Positions 46,214 through 54,294 of a DNA stretch of 64,000 nucleotides are shown piece after piece; position 1 is the stretch's first letter, and every line of letters starts with the position of its first letter. Source of the DNA: Armatimonadota bacterium. GTDB lineage: Bacteria > Armatimonadota > Fimbriimonadia > Fimbriimonadales > Fimbriimonadaceae. The stretch spans positions 1,426,001 to 1,490,000 of the forward strand of contig WGMG01000006.1 of the NCBI GenBank assembly GCA_016125185.1, written 5' to 3'. A program made the position numbers and the translations under genes. The notes under the pieces were generated by a model. The model worked only from the letters and a program-made list of their open reading frames with translations, ran no database searches and was not told the origin of the DNA.

Positions 46214-47170
46214 TCAGTCGGCCACTTGGGACGCGAGAGAGCGGAGGCGTTCTTCAGGTTGATCACCAATCAGTACGAGCGTTACTCCGTCCAACGTCCA
46301 CACGTAGGAACTCAGTTCCCCGCGCTCCATTTTTTTGAGGTCGGCCGGGTTCAAAGTCGATCGGGTCATGAAGAGCGTCAGCCGAGAATCGTCGGTGCCA
46401 AAGTTCTGAACGATCACCTTCGAGCCCTTGATGACTCGCGAGTAAACACTTTCTAAGCGGTAGCCTGAGCTTTCGCGAAGGGTTAGCACCGGCATATCGG
46501 CGTCCTTGCCTTGCTTGCGAAGTTCGTCGATCGGTCGAACGACCGTCGCGCCACGTCGGCGGATTTCGAAAGTCCCGGGCTGAATTCTCGGGTTGAGGGT
46601 GAGAGAAACGAATTCGTACGAACCGGCGATGTTGCCCGTTTGATCGTATAGCACCCGTTTTGTAAGCATTCCCGAGCGGGGCTCGATGTAAATCTGAACG
46701 ACAGGATTGTTATCCTTATCCGATAGCTGATACTTGGTGCAATGCAGGCCCGCAATCACGCCGCCATTGGACGAGTCGATGTGCAACTCGCCGCCTCGGG
46801 CGCTTCGGAAAGCCCCACGGAAGCCCTCAAACTGACGCTTACCGAACGACGGATAGACGCGAATTTCGTTCTTGTCGGGGAAGTAGTGCTTCCGTGAATT
46901 TTCGGTTTCGACGATGATTTGGCCGGCAAAGGGGGAAGCCTTGTCGAATTCGACCTTCAGGTTTGGCCCATCCTTCGTCACGAACTCTTTGTGTGTCTCG
47001 ATGCGCCCGGCTTTGACGTAGGTGACTACGCGGGTGCCGCTGAACCGAAGCCCTCTTGCATGCTCAAATGCTTCTTTGAGTTCAGGCGGAAGACTCAGCC
47101 GCTGGTGCTGGACAGGCGCACCGACAGCCAGGGCCGTCAGCAAACCCGCAGATACGACGCTCAATCTCAT
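46214..47170 (-). CDS. RseB/MucB-like periplasmic regulator
   Basis: The 318-residue exported protein has a signal peptide (1-18) and the MucB/RseB domain order. An N-terminal LolA-like part shows FSGTRVVTYVKAGRIETHKE, and GMLTKRVLYDQTGNIAGSYE is typical of outer-membrane lipoprotein-sorting folds. A C-terminal part contains SGYRLESVYSRVIKGSKVIV and VWTLDGVTLVLIGDQPEERL. In E. coli, RseB shields the anti-sigma factor and senses envelope stress. It overlaps the anti-sigma gene by four bases, which supports this role. Confidence 0.82.
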   Translation of the reverse strand: MRLSVVSAGLLTALAVGAPVQHQRLSLPPELKEAFEHARGLRFSGTRVVTYVKAGRIETHKEFVTKDGPNLKVEFDKASPFAGQIIVETENSRKHYFPDKNEIRVYPSFGKRQFEGFRGAFRSARGGELHIDSSNGGVIAGLHCTKYQLSDKDNNPVVQIYIEPRSGMLTKRVLYDQTGNIAGSYEFVSLTLNPRIQPGTFEIRRRGATVVRPIDELRKQGKDADMPVLTLRESSGYRLESVYSRVIKGSKVIVQNFGTDDSRLTLFMTRSTLNPADLKKMERGELSSYVWTLDGVTLVLIGDQPEERLRSLASQVAD

Positions 47171-47592
47171 AGCAGATCGTCTTGATAGCTATAGGCTTCG
47201 GTTCCCAATGCGGTCTCGCGCGCAGCGGCGCCGGTGCCGGAAACACTCGCCAAAACCATCGATTCCTCATGAGTTTTGACCAGTTCGGATGCGAACGCGG
47301 AAGAAGAATTGGCCACTGGGGTGGTCTTCGGCGAATTCGGTCGCACCATCAACGTAACAACGAGAGTTGCCGCCACTCCAAGCGACAGGGACGAACCCCA
47401 GGCATACACTCGGCGGGCTTTTTTCTTGGCCTTCGCCTGCTGCGCCATCGCCAGTTTGGCGTTGAGATCGCTTCTCCACGACAGGCTGAGTTCATCATCG
47501 TGGAGGGACTTTACCAACGAAGCAACTTTCTTCTGGTTGTCAGAATTCAGTCGCGACTCTTCGATCGATTCTTCCCTTTTAAACAAATTCAT
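47167..47592 (-). CDS. Anti-sigma factor, RseA-like
   Basis: This 141-residue protein has an N-terminal cytoplasmic segment (NQKKVASLVKSLHDDELSLS and WRSDLNAKLAMAQ) that would bind the sigma factor. One transmembrane helix (about residues 66-84, WGSSLSLGVAATLVVTLMV) and a periplasmic C-terminus follow. Sequence similarity to RseA is weak; the call rests on topology and on its place between an ECF sigma gene and an RseB-like gene, with 4-base overlaps on both sides. It is presumably degraded on envelope stress, releasing the sigma factor. Confidence 0.75.
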   Translation of the reverse strand: MNLFKREESIEESRLNSDNQKKVASLVKSLHDDELSLSWRSDLNAKLAMAQQAKAKKKARRVYAWGSSLSLGVAATLVVTLMVRPNSPKTTPVANSSSAFASELVKTHEESMVLASVSGTGAAARETALGTEAYSYQDDLL

Positions 47593-48203
47593 GGTTGAGT
47601 CTCCATCAAATCTTTCACCGCATTTTGGAGCTGCGTTCTGGCCAAGAAGAGTCTGCTCTTCACCGTCCCAATCGGAATTTTGAGAGTATCGGCGATTTCC
47701 TCATAAGACAGATCTTCTTTGTCGTGCAGAAGCAGCACGCTTCGCAGCTTTTCGCTCATGCCTTCGATGGCTTTATCGAGTCTTTGTCGAAATTCAGCGT
47801 CCTCCAGGAGCGCATCCGGTTGCCATCGGTTGTCCGGTACATCGATTTCTTCTTCGATGTCTGGACTGACCTGAAGCGATACCTGCTGCAGTCCTCTATT
47901 ATGTTTTCGGGCGCGATCGACGCAAAGGTTATAAGCGATTCGGAAAAGCCACGTGCGAACAGAAGCTCGGGCATCGTACCGATCGAAGCTTTGGAAAGCC
48001 CGGATAAAGACCTCCTGGGTGATGTCCTCGGCGTCTTCACCGGTGGGAACCATTCTTCGAACGAAACCGAACACTCGATTCTGGTACGTATCGACTAGTT
48101 TTGCAAACGATTCGGCGCTACCCGGCTTTATGAATTCATTATCTTCCGAGCGTGTCTGCATCGTCCGCGCGCCTACTCTCCACGTTCCAACATTCGCGTT
48201 CAT
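47589..48203 (-). CDS. ECF RNA polymerase sigma factor, RpoE-like
   Basis: The 204-residue protein has region 2 with SFAKLVDTYQNRVFGFVRRM and DITQEVFIRAFQSFDRYDA, then TWLFRIAYNLCVDRARK. Region 4 has VLLLHDKEDLSYEEIADTLK and IPIGTVKSRLFLARTQLQNA. The layout is that of the sigma-E group. ATG at 48203 or the in-frame ATG at 48161 could be the start; neither has a clear Shine-Dalgarno. It heads a sigma, anti-sigma, RseB operon, followed 41 bases later by PBP1A and PBP2 on the same strand. Confidence 0.9.
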   Translation of the reverse strand: MNANVGTWRVGARTMQTRSEDNEFIKPGSAESFAKLVDTYQNRVFGFVRRMVPTGEDAEDITQEVFIRAFQSFDRYDARASVRTWLFRIAYNLCVDRARKHNRGLQQVSLQVSPDIEEEIDVPDNRWQPDALLEDAEFRQRLDKAIEGMSEKLRSVLLLHDKEDLSYEEIADTLKIPIGTVKSRLFLARTQLQNAVKDLMETQP

Positions 48204-48250
48204 GCAAATGTTTCAAACGTTGGGGAGCGGAAATTGTTCAGTACTGCGTC

Positions 48251-48279
48251 GCAGGACCTAACAAACTGCTAGGTCCTGC
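48251..48279. terminator. Hairpin between outer-membrane-like gene and sigma gene
   Basis: GCAGGACCTA (48251-48260) and its complement (48270-48279) form a 10-base stem with a 9-base loop, 14 bases after the stop of the gene ending at 48293. No U-run follows, so it may be a weak terminator or an mRNA-stabilising hairpin. Confidence 0.5.
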
Positions 48280-48292
48280 GTGCCGCCCGGCG

Positions 48293-48793
48293 CTAGAACT
48301 TGACGCCGTAGTAGATGCCGTACGCGTTGACCGCCGACGATTCGCTGCCAAAGAACTTAACTTCGACGAACGATGCCGTTTGGCCCGAAGTGAGGTTGAG
48401 GCCGACGCTAGCCTGGTAGGCCGCTCGGGCGATGCTTTCCGTTCCGGTTGCGGTCGGCTGCTTGATGAAGCCGAGGCCACCGCCGACGCTCCAAAACGTG
48501 TTGCCGTTCTTGGACTGTCCAACGTAGTTCAGAAGGATCGGAATGTGGCGGTAGTTGCCACGGCCATAGTAGTCGAGCGAAAGTTCGAGGCTCGAATCAT
48601 ACATCTCCGAACTTCGAACGTCGCTGATCTTGCGCTGAAAACCGATGCCGTAAAATTCCTTTTCGTTGTTTCGGGTCGAGCCGATGACCGGATAATCGAA
48701 ACCGATTCGGAAGGTAATAGGTGTCGGATTATCCTGTGCAACCGCCATTGCGCCGAGCATAACGATGGTAGAAACTGCTAACTGCTTCTTCAT
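48293..48793 (-). CDS. Small outer-membrane beta-barrel-like protein
   Basis: The 166-residue product starts at an ATG preceded by GGGGAAG. A signal peptide (MKKQLAVSTIVMLGAMAVAQ) leads into alternating polar and hydrophobic strands: ITFRIGFDYPVIGS, SSLELSLDYYGRG, YRHIPILLNYVG, SFVEVKFFG and the terminal YGIYYGVKF. Ending in Phe after alternating residues is typical of outer-membrane barrels of the 8-strand type. I do not recognise a specific family. It lies directly upstream of the sigma-E-type operon on the same strand. Confidence 0.6.
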   Translation of the reverse strand: MKKQLAVSTIVMLGAMAVAQDNPTPITFRIGFDYPVIGSTRNNEKEFYGIGFQRKISDVRSSEMYDSSLELSLDYYGRGNYRHIPILLNYVGQSKNGNTFWSVGGGLGFIKQPTATGTESIARAAYQASVGLNLTSGQTASFVEVKFFGSESSAVNAYGIYYGVKF

Positions 48794-48847
48794 TACTTCC
48801 CCAGATATCACTCCTTTTTATGATAAGAGCTTCAAAATCATAGCACC

Positions 48848-49984
48848 TTATCCAGTCTTTCGGCTCGCTTTTGCGGACACTCGTAAAATTTCTAGGCTTA
48901 ATTCAGCGGTTTTAACGAGATCGGCTCGGGAAATGAACTCATCATGGGTGTGAATCTTCTGCATTCCGGTCGCAACGACGATGCTCGGCACCCCCTTCGC
49001 ATTGAAGATATTGGCGTCGCTTCCACCGAGGGTCGTTCGAAGTTCAGGATCAAGCCCTAGGTTCCGGCTCGCTTCTTGCGCCACCCGGACAACCATAGAT
49101 TCGGGATCGATGTTATAAGCCGAATAGTGCCGCACATAGTTGAATTCGACTTCGGCACCCCACTTCGCGGCAGCATCGACGAACCGCTGTTTCATGTGCG
49201 CGATTTGGTCGTCGAGGGTCTGAAGATTCGTCGACCGCGCTTCCGCTTTGATCGTCACTTCGGCGCAGACCACATTTGCTCCGGTCCCGCCGTGGATGGT
49301 GCCAAGGTTGGCGGTGGTCTCCGGGTCGATGCGTCCAATGCGCATACCTTCAACCGCGTCGGCCACGACCTTGATTGCGTTGATTCCGTTCTCCGGGTCC
49401 TTTCCAGCGTGGGCAGGCTTCCCTTTTACCGTGATGTCGAGCTTATCATGGTTGGCAGTGCGAGTCACATAAGAGCCAACAGGGGGCCCCGTATCCAACA
49501 CATAACCAAAATCGAGCCCAAGGTCCTCGATCTTGAGCGCGCCCGCACCCTTGAGGCCGATCTCCTCGGCCACCGTCAACAGAAGATAGATGTCGCCGTG
49601 CGGCTCGCTCGACTCACGCAAGGTCAGAACGGCTTCGATGGCCGGAGCCATGCCACCTTTGTCGTCAGCGCCCAGGATGGTGTCCGACGTAGACAAGAAC
49701 ACGCCATCGATCTCTTCGATGACAATACCCGCCGTCGGTTCGACCGTATCGAAATGCGCGGAAAGGTAGATCTTTGGCGCATCGGGCAGAGTCCCCGGAA
49801 CCTTGACGATGATGTTGTTCGCGTTTCCGCCAATGGCATTGCCGGCTTCGTCCTCGACAAATTCGAGACCGTGCTCAGTCAGGTAAGTCTTCGTCCATTC
49901 GATAACGTCACGCTCTTGCAGAGCCGGGGCGTTAATCTTGCACAGGTTCAGAAATAGGTCGACCAGACGCTCTTCGTTGATCAC
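48848..49984 (-). CDS. M20/M42-like zinc aminopeptidase (PepT-like)
   Basis: This 378-residue cytosolic metallopeptidase has the zinc ligands in order: His in KIYLSAHFDTVEP, bridging Asp in SDTILGADDKGGMAPAIEAV, Glu pair in TVAEEIGLKGAG, Asp in VLDTGPPVGSY and a final His in IHTHDEFIS. The dimerisation domain includes GKPAHAGKDPENGINAIKV. The arrangement matches PepT-like tripeptidases of family M20. It is divergent from the ferredoxin gene with about 60 bases between starts. Confidence 0.9.
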   Translation of the reverse strand: MINEERLVDLFLNLCKINAPALQERDVIEWTKTYLTEHGLEFVEDEAGNAIGGNANNIIVKVPGTLPDAPKIYLSAHFDTVEPTAGIVIEEIDGVFLSTSDTILGADDKGGMAPAIEAVLTLRESSEPHGDIYLLLTVAEEIGLKGAGALKIEDLGLDFGYVLDTGPPVGSYVTRTANHDKLDITVKGKPAHAGKDPENGINAIKVVADAVEGMRIGRIDPETTANLGTIHGGTGANVVCAEVTIKAEARSTNLQTLDDQIAHMKQRFVDAAAKWGAEVEFNYVRHYSAYNIDPESMVVRVAQEASRNLGLDPELRTTLGGSDANIFNAKGVPSIVVATGMQKIHTHDEFISRADLVKTAELSLEILRVSAKASRKTG

Positions 49985-50045
49985 GAGGCAAGTTTATCTC
50001 GTCGGCGTAGTTTCGCATGTCGCTGGGGCGGTAGGATTCTCGGTG

Positions 50046-50372
50046 ATGGCGAAACACACGATCACGGTCGAAGGGTACGGCTCGTTCGAAGTTGAAGAAG
50101 GGACCAAGTTGGTCAAAGGCATTGAGAACTCGGGAGTCGATATCAGCCACCGTTGCGGCGGCAACGCTCGGTGCACGACGTGCCGTGTGCAATTCTTGTC
50201 CGACGAGCCTCCGATGGGCGAGAAAGAGCACGAATGCCTGGAAGAGGACGGTGTGCTGGGTGAGTTCCGCCTTTCGTGTCAGGTTCGAGTCGATAAGGAT
50301 ATGTCGGTCAAGGTTTTGATGCCCGTCAGCCAAGCGGATTGGGACAACCCAGGCGCAGACGTCGAAGACTAG
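50046..50372 (+). CDS. [2Fe-2S] ferredoxin
   Basis: The 108-residue protein has the plant-type cluster motif: Cys37, Cys43 and Cys46 in SHRCGGNARCTTCRV and Cys78 in FRLSCQV. The beginning ITVEGYGSFEVEEGTKLVKG is the usual beta-grasp start. It transfers electrons; no partner enzyme is encoded nearby. The last 19 bases of the gene (coding ADVED and two bases of the stop) recur at 51198-51216 beyond an 845-base islet. The present stop codon is TAG, while the second copy has TAA. ATG at 50046 chosen as the family start. Confidence 0.9.
   Translation: MAKHTITVEGYGSFEVEEGTKLVKGIENSGVDISHRCGGNARCTTCRVQFLSDEPPMGEKEHECLEEDGVLGEFRLSCQVRVDKDMSVKVLMPVSQADWDNPGADVED
50353..50371 (+). repeat. Direct repeat, left copy, in ferredoxin 3' end
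   Basis: GCGCAGACGTCGAAGACTA, 19 bases, identical to 51198-51216. It covers the last codons of the ferredoxin gene up to the first two bases of the stop, like a core att site at a gene 3' end. Confidence 0.85.
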
Positions 50373-50421
50373 TTTCCGTTTAAGTTGGAAGCCAAGCGAT
50401 TCAATTTATCGTGGACACGCT

Positions 50422-50452
50422 CTTTACCCTGCGCCAAGGGCGCAGGGTAAAG
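50422..50452. repeat. Hairpin with 14-base arms at left end of islet
   Basis: CTTTACCCTGCGCC and its exact complement enclose AAG. It may terminate the ferredoxin transcript, but no T-run follows on either strand. Confidence 0.7.
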
Positions 50453-50501
50453 AATTCTATGGCTAGAATCACGCCAGAACTGAATTGTGTAATCTCGACA
50501 G

Positions 50502-51101
50502 GTGGATTACGATGACTTCAACCATCGCTTGAAAAGGACTCTTTCGTCGGTAAATGAGATGAGCGACAGCACAAACGTCGTCGAAAAGATTAGCTTCGAG
50601 AGCAAAATACAAGGCTCGATGGAGTTTGGACGCCTAAGTTTTGGTACGCACTCGGACGACGAAATCCTTAATCGAATAATGATCGTCTTGCACAACCTCG
50701 CTACTCTCAAGGATCACACAAAAAATGCGCTCCGCGCCAAGGGGCATGATCCCCAAATCGTTGAGCCTGCAATTAACAATTCCACACATCTTAAAGTACT
50801 TGTAGACATTGTCAACCAAGAAAAACATGGTAGCCAGCTTCGAAATTCGCGCTCTGGCTCAAATCCGAGAATAGCCAATTATTCTCAAAGACTGCGCTTT
50901 TCTGTTCCCCCATCAACGGGTTCGGTTGCAGGGATTCATATAGATGCTTCATCTGGAAATCCGATAGTGGCAGGCAACTGCTCGATAATCATTTGGGCTG
51001 AAATTGTAGATGGAGGAGGCAAGCACCTTTTCTCACTCGACGAATTGGTCGAAAGTTGTTATGCTGAATTTGGCAGAATTGCAGGCCAATATTTGCAGTA
51101 G
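50502..51101 (+). CDS. Unknown protein in islet, HEPN-like N-terminal half
   Basis: I do not recognise this 199-residue protein. The first 110 residues are helical. They include LNRIMIVLHNLATLKDHTKN followed by LKVLVDIVNQEKHGSQLRN, and a VDIxNxxKH phrase is common in uncharacterised HEPN-like helical proteins of defence and accessory loci. The second half is beta-rich (IHIDASSGNPIVAGNCSIII). Base composition is visibly more AT-rich than that of neighbours, which suggests recent acquisition. Start at a GTG; no certain Shine-Dalgarno. Confidence 0.55.
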   Translation: MDYDDFNHRLKRTLSSVNEMSDSTNVVEKISFESKIQGSMEFGRLSFGTHSDDEILNRIMIVLHNLATLKDHTKNALRAKGHDPQIVEPAINNSTHLKVLVDIVNQEKHGSQLRNSRSGSNPRIANYSQRLRFSVPPSTGSVAGIHIDASSGNPIVAGNCSIIIWAEIVDGGGKHLFSLDELVESCYAEFGRIAGQYLQ

Positions 51102-51197
51102 ATGTCCGAAAGATTCGGCGGATACTTAGTCAAACTTGAGGTTAGTCCGCCGCTCGGCTGAGCCTGACACTATACGTTCTCATCTCAAGTCGACCGA

Positions 51198-51216
51198 GCG
51201 CAGACGTCGAAGACTA
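51198..51216 (+). repeat. Direct repeat, right copy
   Basis: Identical over 19 bases to the ferredoxin 3' end at 50353-50371. In the ferredoxin frame it would encode ADVED followed by TAA. Confidence 0.85.
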
Positions 51217-51304
51217 AACCCTCTCGTACATTCACTAGTTTGGCGTCGTGCTGACGTTGTTACCAGGGTCCTCCAAAGGTCAACCAAGGAATAGGCCCAC
51301 TGTC

Positions 51305-51580
51305 ATGGTTGATCAGAACGATTTTAGAGGCCAGCGCATTGCGCGTGCCGAGTTTGCCCGTCGCGGAGTGGATATTTCGCGAGCCGACCTTTACGTCATG
51401 CACGGTGTGATGTACATGCGGGGTGAGGTTAAGCCCATGCCGAAGTCCAACATTGCCGACATGAATGCCGAGATGGGAATCATTTCCAAGATTCTCCGAC
51501 AGCGTCCCGAAATTCGAGACATCGTGCTCGAGGTGAAGACGCAGAACGCCGAGATTATCGAGACTGAAGCAGCCGCATAG
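51305..51580 (+). CDS. Small conserved-looking protein, function unknown
   Basis: The 91-residue protein reads as a compact alpha/beta domain: FRGQRIARAEFARRGVDISR, then strands with ADLYVMHGVMYMRGEVKPM, then helix IADMNAEMGIISKILRQRPE and a last strand IRDIVLEVKTQ. The order loosely resembles a BON-like fold, but I would not assign it. A GTG at 51248 in the same frame would add 19 residues without family character. Its 3' end overlaps folC on the other strand by 26 bases. Confidence 0.6.
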   Translation: MVDQNDFRGQRIARAEFARRGVDISRADLYVMHGVMYMRGEVKPMPKSNIADMNAEMGIISKILRQRPEIRDIVLEVKTQNAEIIETEAAA

Positions 51581-52832
51581 CCTCGCCAACTAAGTAAAAG
51601 CTACCGCAAATGAGGATGTCCTCCGTATCCTCAACCTGACAGGCCGCATCAATTGCGGCCTTTACTGTGTGAAAATTGGTCGCTCGGAACCCCATAGCCT
51701 TCAGACTTTCATGAAGCTCCTTGGGGTTCATCGACCGGTGGAAGTCGATGGGCGTTACGTAGAACTCATTCACGAGCCCGCGTAGGTTTCCGTAAAAGTC
51801 TTCGGGTGAGTGCCCGGTCAGCATGCCGGTAATGCACACTTTTGGCCGGAAGTCAGCCTCCTTCAGCATGTGCGATAGCACCTTGGCTGAATCAGCATTG
51901 TGAGCCCCGTCGCAGAGGAATCGCTTGCCGCCGTACTCCATCAATTGGAACCGACCCGGTAGGTACGCGTGGGCAAATCCTTCTTGCAGCTTGCCCGGAT
52001 CGCGGATTGCGCCTGCCATTTCAAGCGCGGCATAAGCGACCGCCGCGTTGTGCAGTTGAATCTCCCCAAATAGGCTCGGCTTAACCTCGACCGTACTCCC
52101 CGGCGTGCAGATACGGACACCGTTTTCGGTCGCCTCCCAGGTGACCTCACGCCCTACCTTCCATAGTGGCGCATTCATCTTCTTGGCGACCTCCTCGATC
52201 ACAAGAAACGCCTCATCCGGCATCTCCCCCACCACCACCGGCTTTCCAAGCTTGATGATCCCTGCCTTTTCGTAAGCGATCTTGCCCAGGGTATCGCCCA
52301 GAATGTGGGTGTGGTCGAAGCTGATGCTGACGATAGCCGACGCCGCCGGTTCGATGATGTTGGTGGCATCTAAGCGGCCACCCAATCCGACCTCCAGCGC
52401 CACCCACTCGCACTGCTTTCGCTTCCAAAACTCAAACCCCAGTGCCGTTTTGAACTCAAACTCGGTCACGCCGCCAAAATCGGTCTCCGAAAGGCTCTCG
52501 CCAATCGGCATCAAGTCGGTGGCGATAGCGGCCAGATCTGCTTCCGAAATCATCTCCCGGTTGAATTGAACTCGTTCTCGTGGATCGACGACGTAGGGAC
52601 TGTAAAACGAGCCTGTTCGATAGCCCTGTTCGATCAGGCAGCTTTGGACCATCGCCGTCACCGACCCTTTACCATTGGTCCCGGCGACATGAATGTATTT
52701 GGGCTCTTCACTATCGCCAAGCGAGCCAGTGAGGCCGACTCGACGGGCGAATTCAGCCATCCGATCTAGCCCGAGACGCCACCCGCGAGGAGCCAGCGAC
52801 GCGATGTAATCTTGAGCTTGATGGTAGTCCAA
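51555..52832 (-). CDS. folC: Folylpolyglutamate/dihydrofolate synthase
   Basis: The 425-residue Mur-ligase-family enzyme adds glutamates to folates and usually also makes dihydrofolate. Seen motifs: the P-loop YIHVAGTNGKGSVTAMVQSC, YRTGSFYSPYVVDPRERVQF, the Mg site VALEVGLGGRLDATNII, ISFDHTHILGDTLGKIAYEK and, in the C-terminal domain, RFLCDGAHNADSAKVLSHML. Length is normal. It overlaps the small gene at 51305-51580 tail to tail by 26 bases; upstream is tRNA-Pro on the other strand. Confidence 0.95.
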   Translation of the reverse strand: MDYHQAQDYIASLAPRGWRLGLDRMAEFARRVGLTGSLGDSEEPKYIHVAGTNGKGSVTAMVQSCLIEQGYRTGSFYSPYVVDPRERVQFNREMISEADLAAIATDLMPIGESLSETDFGGVTEFEFKTALGFEFWKRKQCEWVALEVGLGGRLDATNIIEPAASAIVSISFDHTHILGDTLGKIAYEKAGIIKLGKPVVVGEMPDEAFLVIEEVAKKMNAPLWKVGREVTWEATENGVRICTPGSTVEVKPSLFGEIQLHNAAVAYAALEMAGAIRDPGKLQEGFAHAYLPGRFQLMEYGGKRFLCDGAHNADSAKVLSHMLKEADFRPKVCITGMLTGHSPEDFYGNLRGLVNEFYVTPIDFHRSMNPKELHESLKAMGFRATNFHTVKAAIDAACQVEDTEDILICGSFYLVGEAMRLLQSR

Positions 52833-52924
52833 CGACCATTGATTATCCCTTTCCTGGGGCTCAATTCGCCAGAAACCTACGCAATATCTACCTAAAATCC
52901 GGGTATCTTTTACCGTTCACAAGT

Positions 52925-53000
52925 CGGGGCGTGGCGCAGTTGGTAGCGCGCGTGCTTTGGGAGCATGAGGTCGCAGGTTCGAATCCTGTCGCCCCGACCA
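52925..53000 (+). tRNA. tRNA-Pro (anticodon TGG), CCA encoded
   Basis: A 76-base tRNA fold: acceptor CGGGGCG pairs with CGCCCCG, D arm GGCGCAGTTGGTAGCGC, anticodon loop TTTGGGA with anticodon TGG, T arm GCAGGTTCGAATCCTGT. The discriminator A and CCA are encoded. It ends four bases before the stop codon of the convergent kinase gene. Confidence 0.97.
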
Positions 53001-53004
53001 AATC

Positions 53005-54294
53005 CTATTCTTCCATTTTCGGAAATACTGCCCAAACCAGGGTTCCTTCCGAAGGATTCTCAAACCCAACGCGACCACCTCGCGATTCAACAATTCGCTT
53101 CACGACGGCAAGACCGATGCCGACGCCTCCATCCTGGCGGTTACGGGCCTCATCGACTCGGTAGAACCTTTGAAACGCCTGAGTCTTTGCCTCGGTCGAT
53201 AAACCCGGACCGAAGTCACGCACCGAAAGCCGAACCTCCGAGTCCATCGGCTCCACCCGCACATCGATCGGGCGATCCGTCGGTGAATAGCGAGCGGCGT
53301 TGTCGAGGAAATTGCGAACCACGATCGCCAATTCGTCTTCGGAAACCGAGGCTGATCCTGGCCGACCAGAAAACACGACCCGAGATGCGTCCCAATCTCG
53401 ACTGATTCTCCAATCGTCGACAATTTGGGCGACAACCAGCTCCAACGCTAACGGCGGAACCGGATCGGAGTCGGCCCTGGCCGAAGCTAAAAGCGTCTCA
53501 ACGATCGAGCCCAACCGCTCGACCTGGCCCAGCATCGACCGAAGCGCCTCCTCGTGCTGCTCGGGTGTTCGCGGATTCAAGAGCGTGGCTTCGATCCCGG
53601 TTCTCAAGACCGCGAGTGGGCTCCTTAATTCGTGAGCCGCATCCGATGCAAACTGCTCCTGCACCTTCGCCGCATGCCGGACCCGCCCAATCATTTGGTT
53701 GAGAGACTGAGCAAGATGGGCAAACTCCGCGTGGTCGGTCGTCTCCAGCAGCCTCTCGTCCGACCACGACGAAAGCCGATCGGCCGAAGAAACGAGTTCG
53801 GTGACGGGGCGAAGCACCAAGCCTCCGCCGTACCACGCCACGGCTCCGGCAAGAATCGTAATCGGAAGCCACAGACCGGCCAGGACCAGGGCCAACTGCT
53901 TCAACCCCGCCTCGGTTTCAAGCCAGGATGACGAGCCGACGACGGTGACATCTTTGTAGTCGATGCCCGCGTACAACTGGTGGCGAATTTTTTGGCTCCC
54001 ATGCACGAGCAGGAGCGGTTTCACGGACGTGGAGGCAAGCACGGCACCATCGCGAGCGAATACCGTGAATTCCGAGCCGGGAAAATCCTCCTTCTCTTCG
54101 GACAAAGACGCGGGCCCGTTCCACTCGTGGGCAACACGCTCCACGCTCTTGCTAAGCTCGGTCAGTCGTCGATCCATTGTCTGACTTCGGACGATGGCAA
54201 ACACGGCCAAAAAGACCAGTCCGAGTGCGATCGACACGGAGACCGTCAGCATTCCGGTCAGGCGCAGTCTATGGCTCAGGTTCGCGATCTGCAA
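53005..54294 (-). CDS. Sensor histidine kinase (OmpR-partner type)
   Basis: The 429-residue membrane kinase starts at a TTG with AAAGGAT upstream, 26 bases inside the regulator gene. It has helix 1 (about 12-36), a periplasmic region (37-133), helix 2 (134-156), HAMP (157-205), and HisKA with FASDAAHELRSPLAVLRTGI (His221). The ATPase domain has NFLDNAARYSP, RDFGPGLS and GVGIGLAVVKRI. It should phosphorylate the regulator encoded at 54269. The operon starts with a PepSY gene and is divergent from a TolC-RND efflux operon, its likely target. Confidence 0.92.
   Translation of the reverse strand: MQIANLSHRLRLTGMLTVSVSIALGLVFLAVFAIVRSQTMDRRLTELSKSVERVAHEWNGPASLSEEKEDFPGSEFTVFARDGAVLASTSVKPLLLVHGSQKIRHQLYAGIDYKDVTVVGSSSWLETEAGLKQLALVLAGLWLPITILAGAVAWYGGGLVLRPVTELVSSADRLSSWSDERLLETTDHAEFAHLAQSLNQMIGRVRHAAKVQEQFASDAAHELRSPLAVLRTGIEATLLNPRTPEQHEEALRSMLGQVERLGSIVETLLASARADSDPVPPLALELVVAQIVDDWRISRDWDASRVVFSGRPGSASVSEDELAIVVRNFLDNAARYSPTDRPIDVRVEPMDSEVRLSVRDFGPGLSTEAKTQAFQRFYRVDEARNRQDGGVGIGLAVVKRIVESRGGRVGFENPSEGTLVWAVFPKMEE

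Larger units (their letters stand above)
50372..51216. mobile_element. 845-base islet bounded by a 19-base direct repeat
   Basis: The islet sits between the two copies of the ferredoxin 3' end. It holds one AT-richer gene (50502-51101), a 14-base-arm hairpin near the left end and a shorter inverted repeat near 51115-51153. It carries no integrase or transposase and no clear terminal inverted repeats. The repeat with preserved coding ends is what site-specific integration into a gene 3' end leaves, so a remnant or satellite element is the inference; simple duplication is an alternative. Confidence 0.45.

Noticed and set aside
50372-51216. Insertion sequence
   Set aside because: No transposase, no clear terminal inverted repeats, and a 19-base direct repeat is longer than usual target duplications; kept instead as a possible integrative islet.
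52931-53164. Open frame starting in the tRNA-Pro region
   Set aside because: Its first 70 bases are the tRNA itself and the rest is antisense to the kinase gene.
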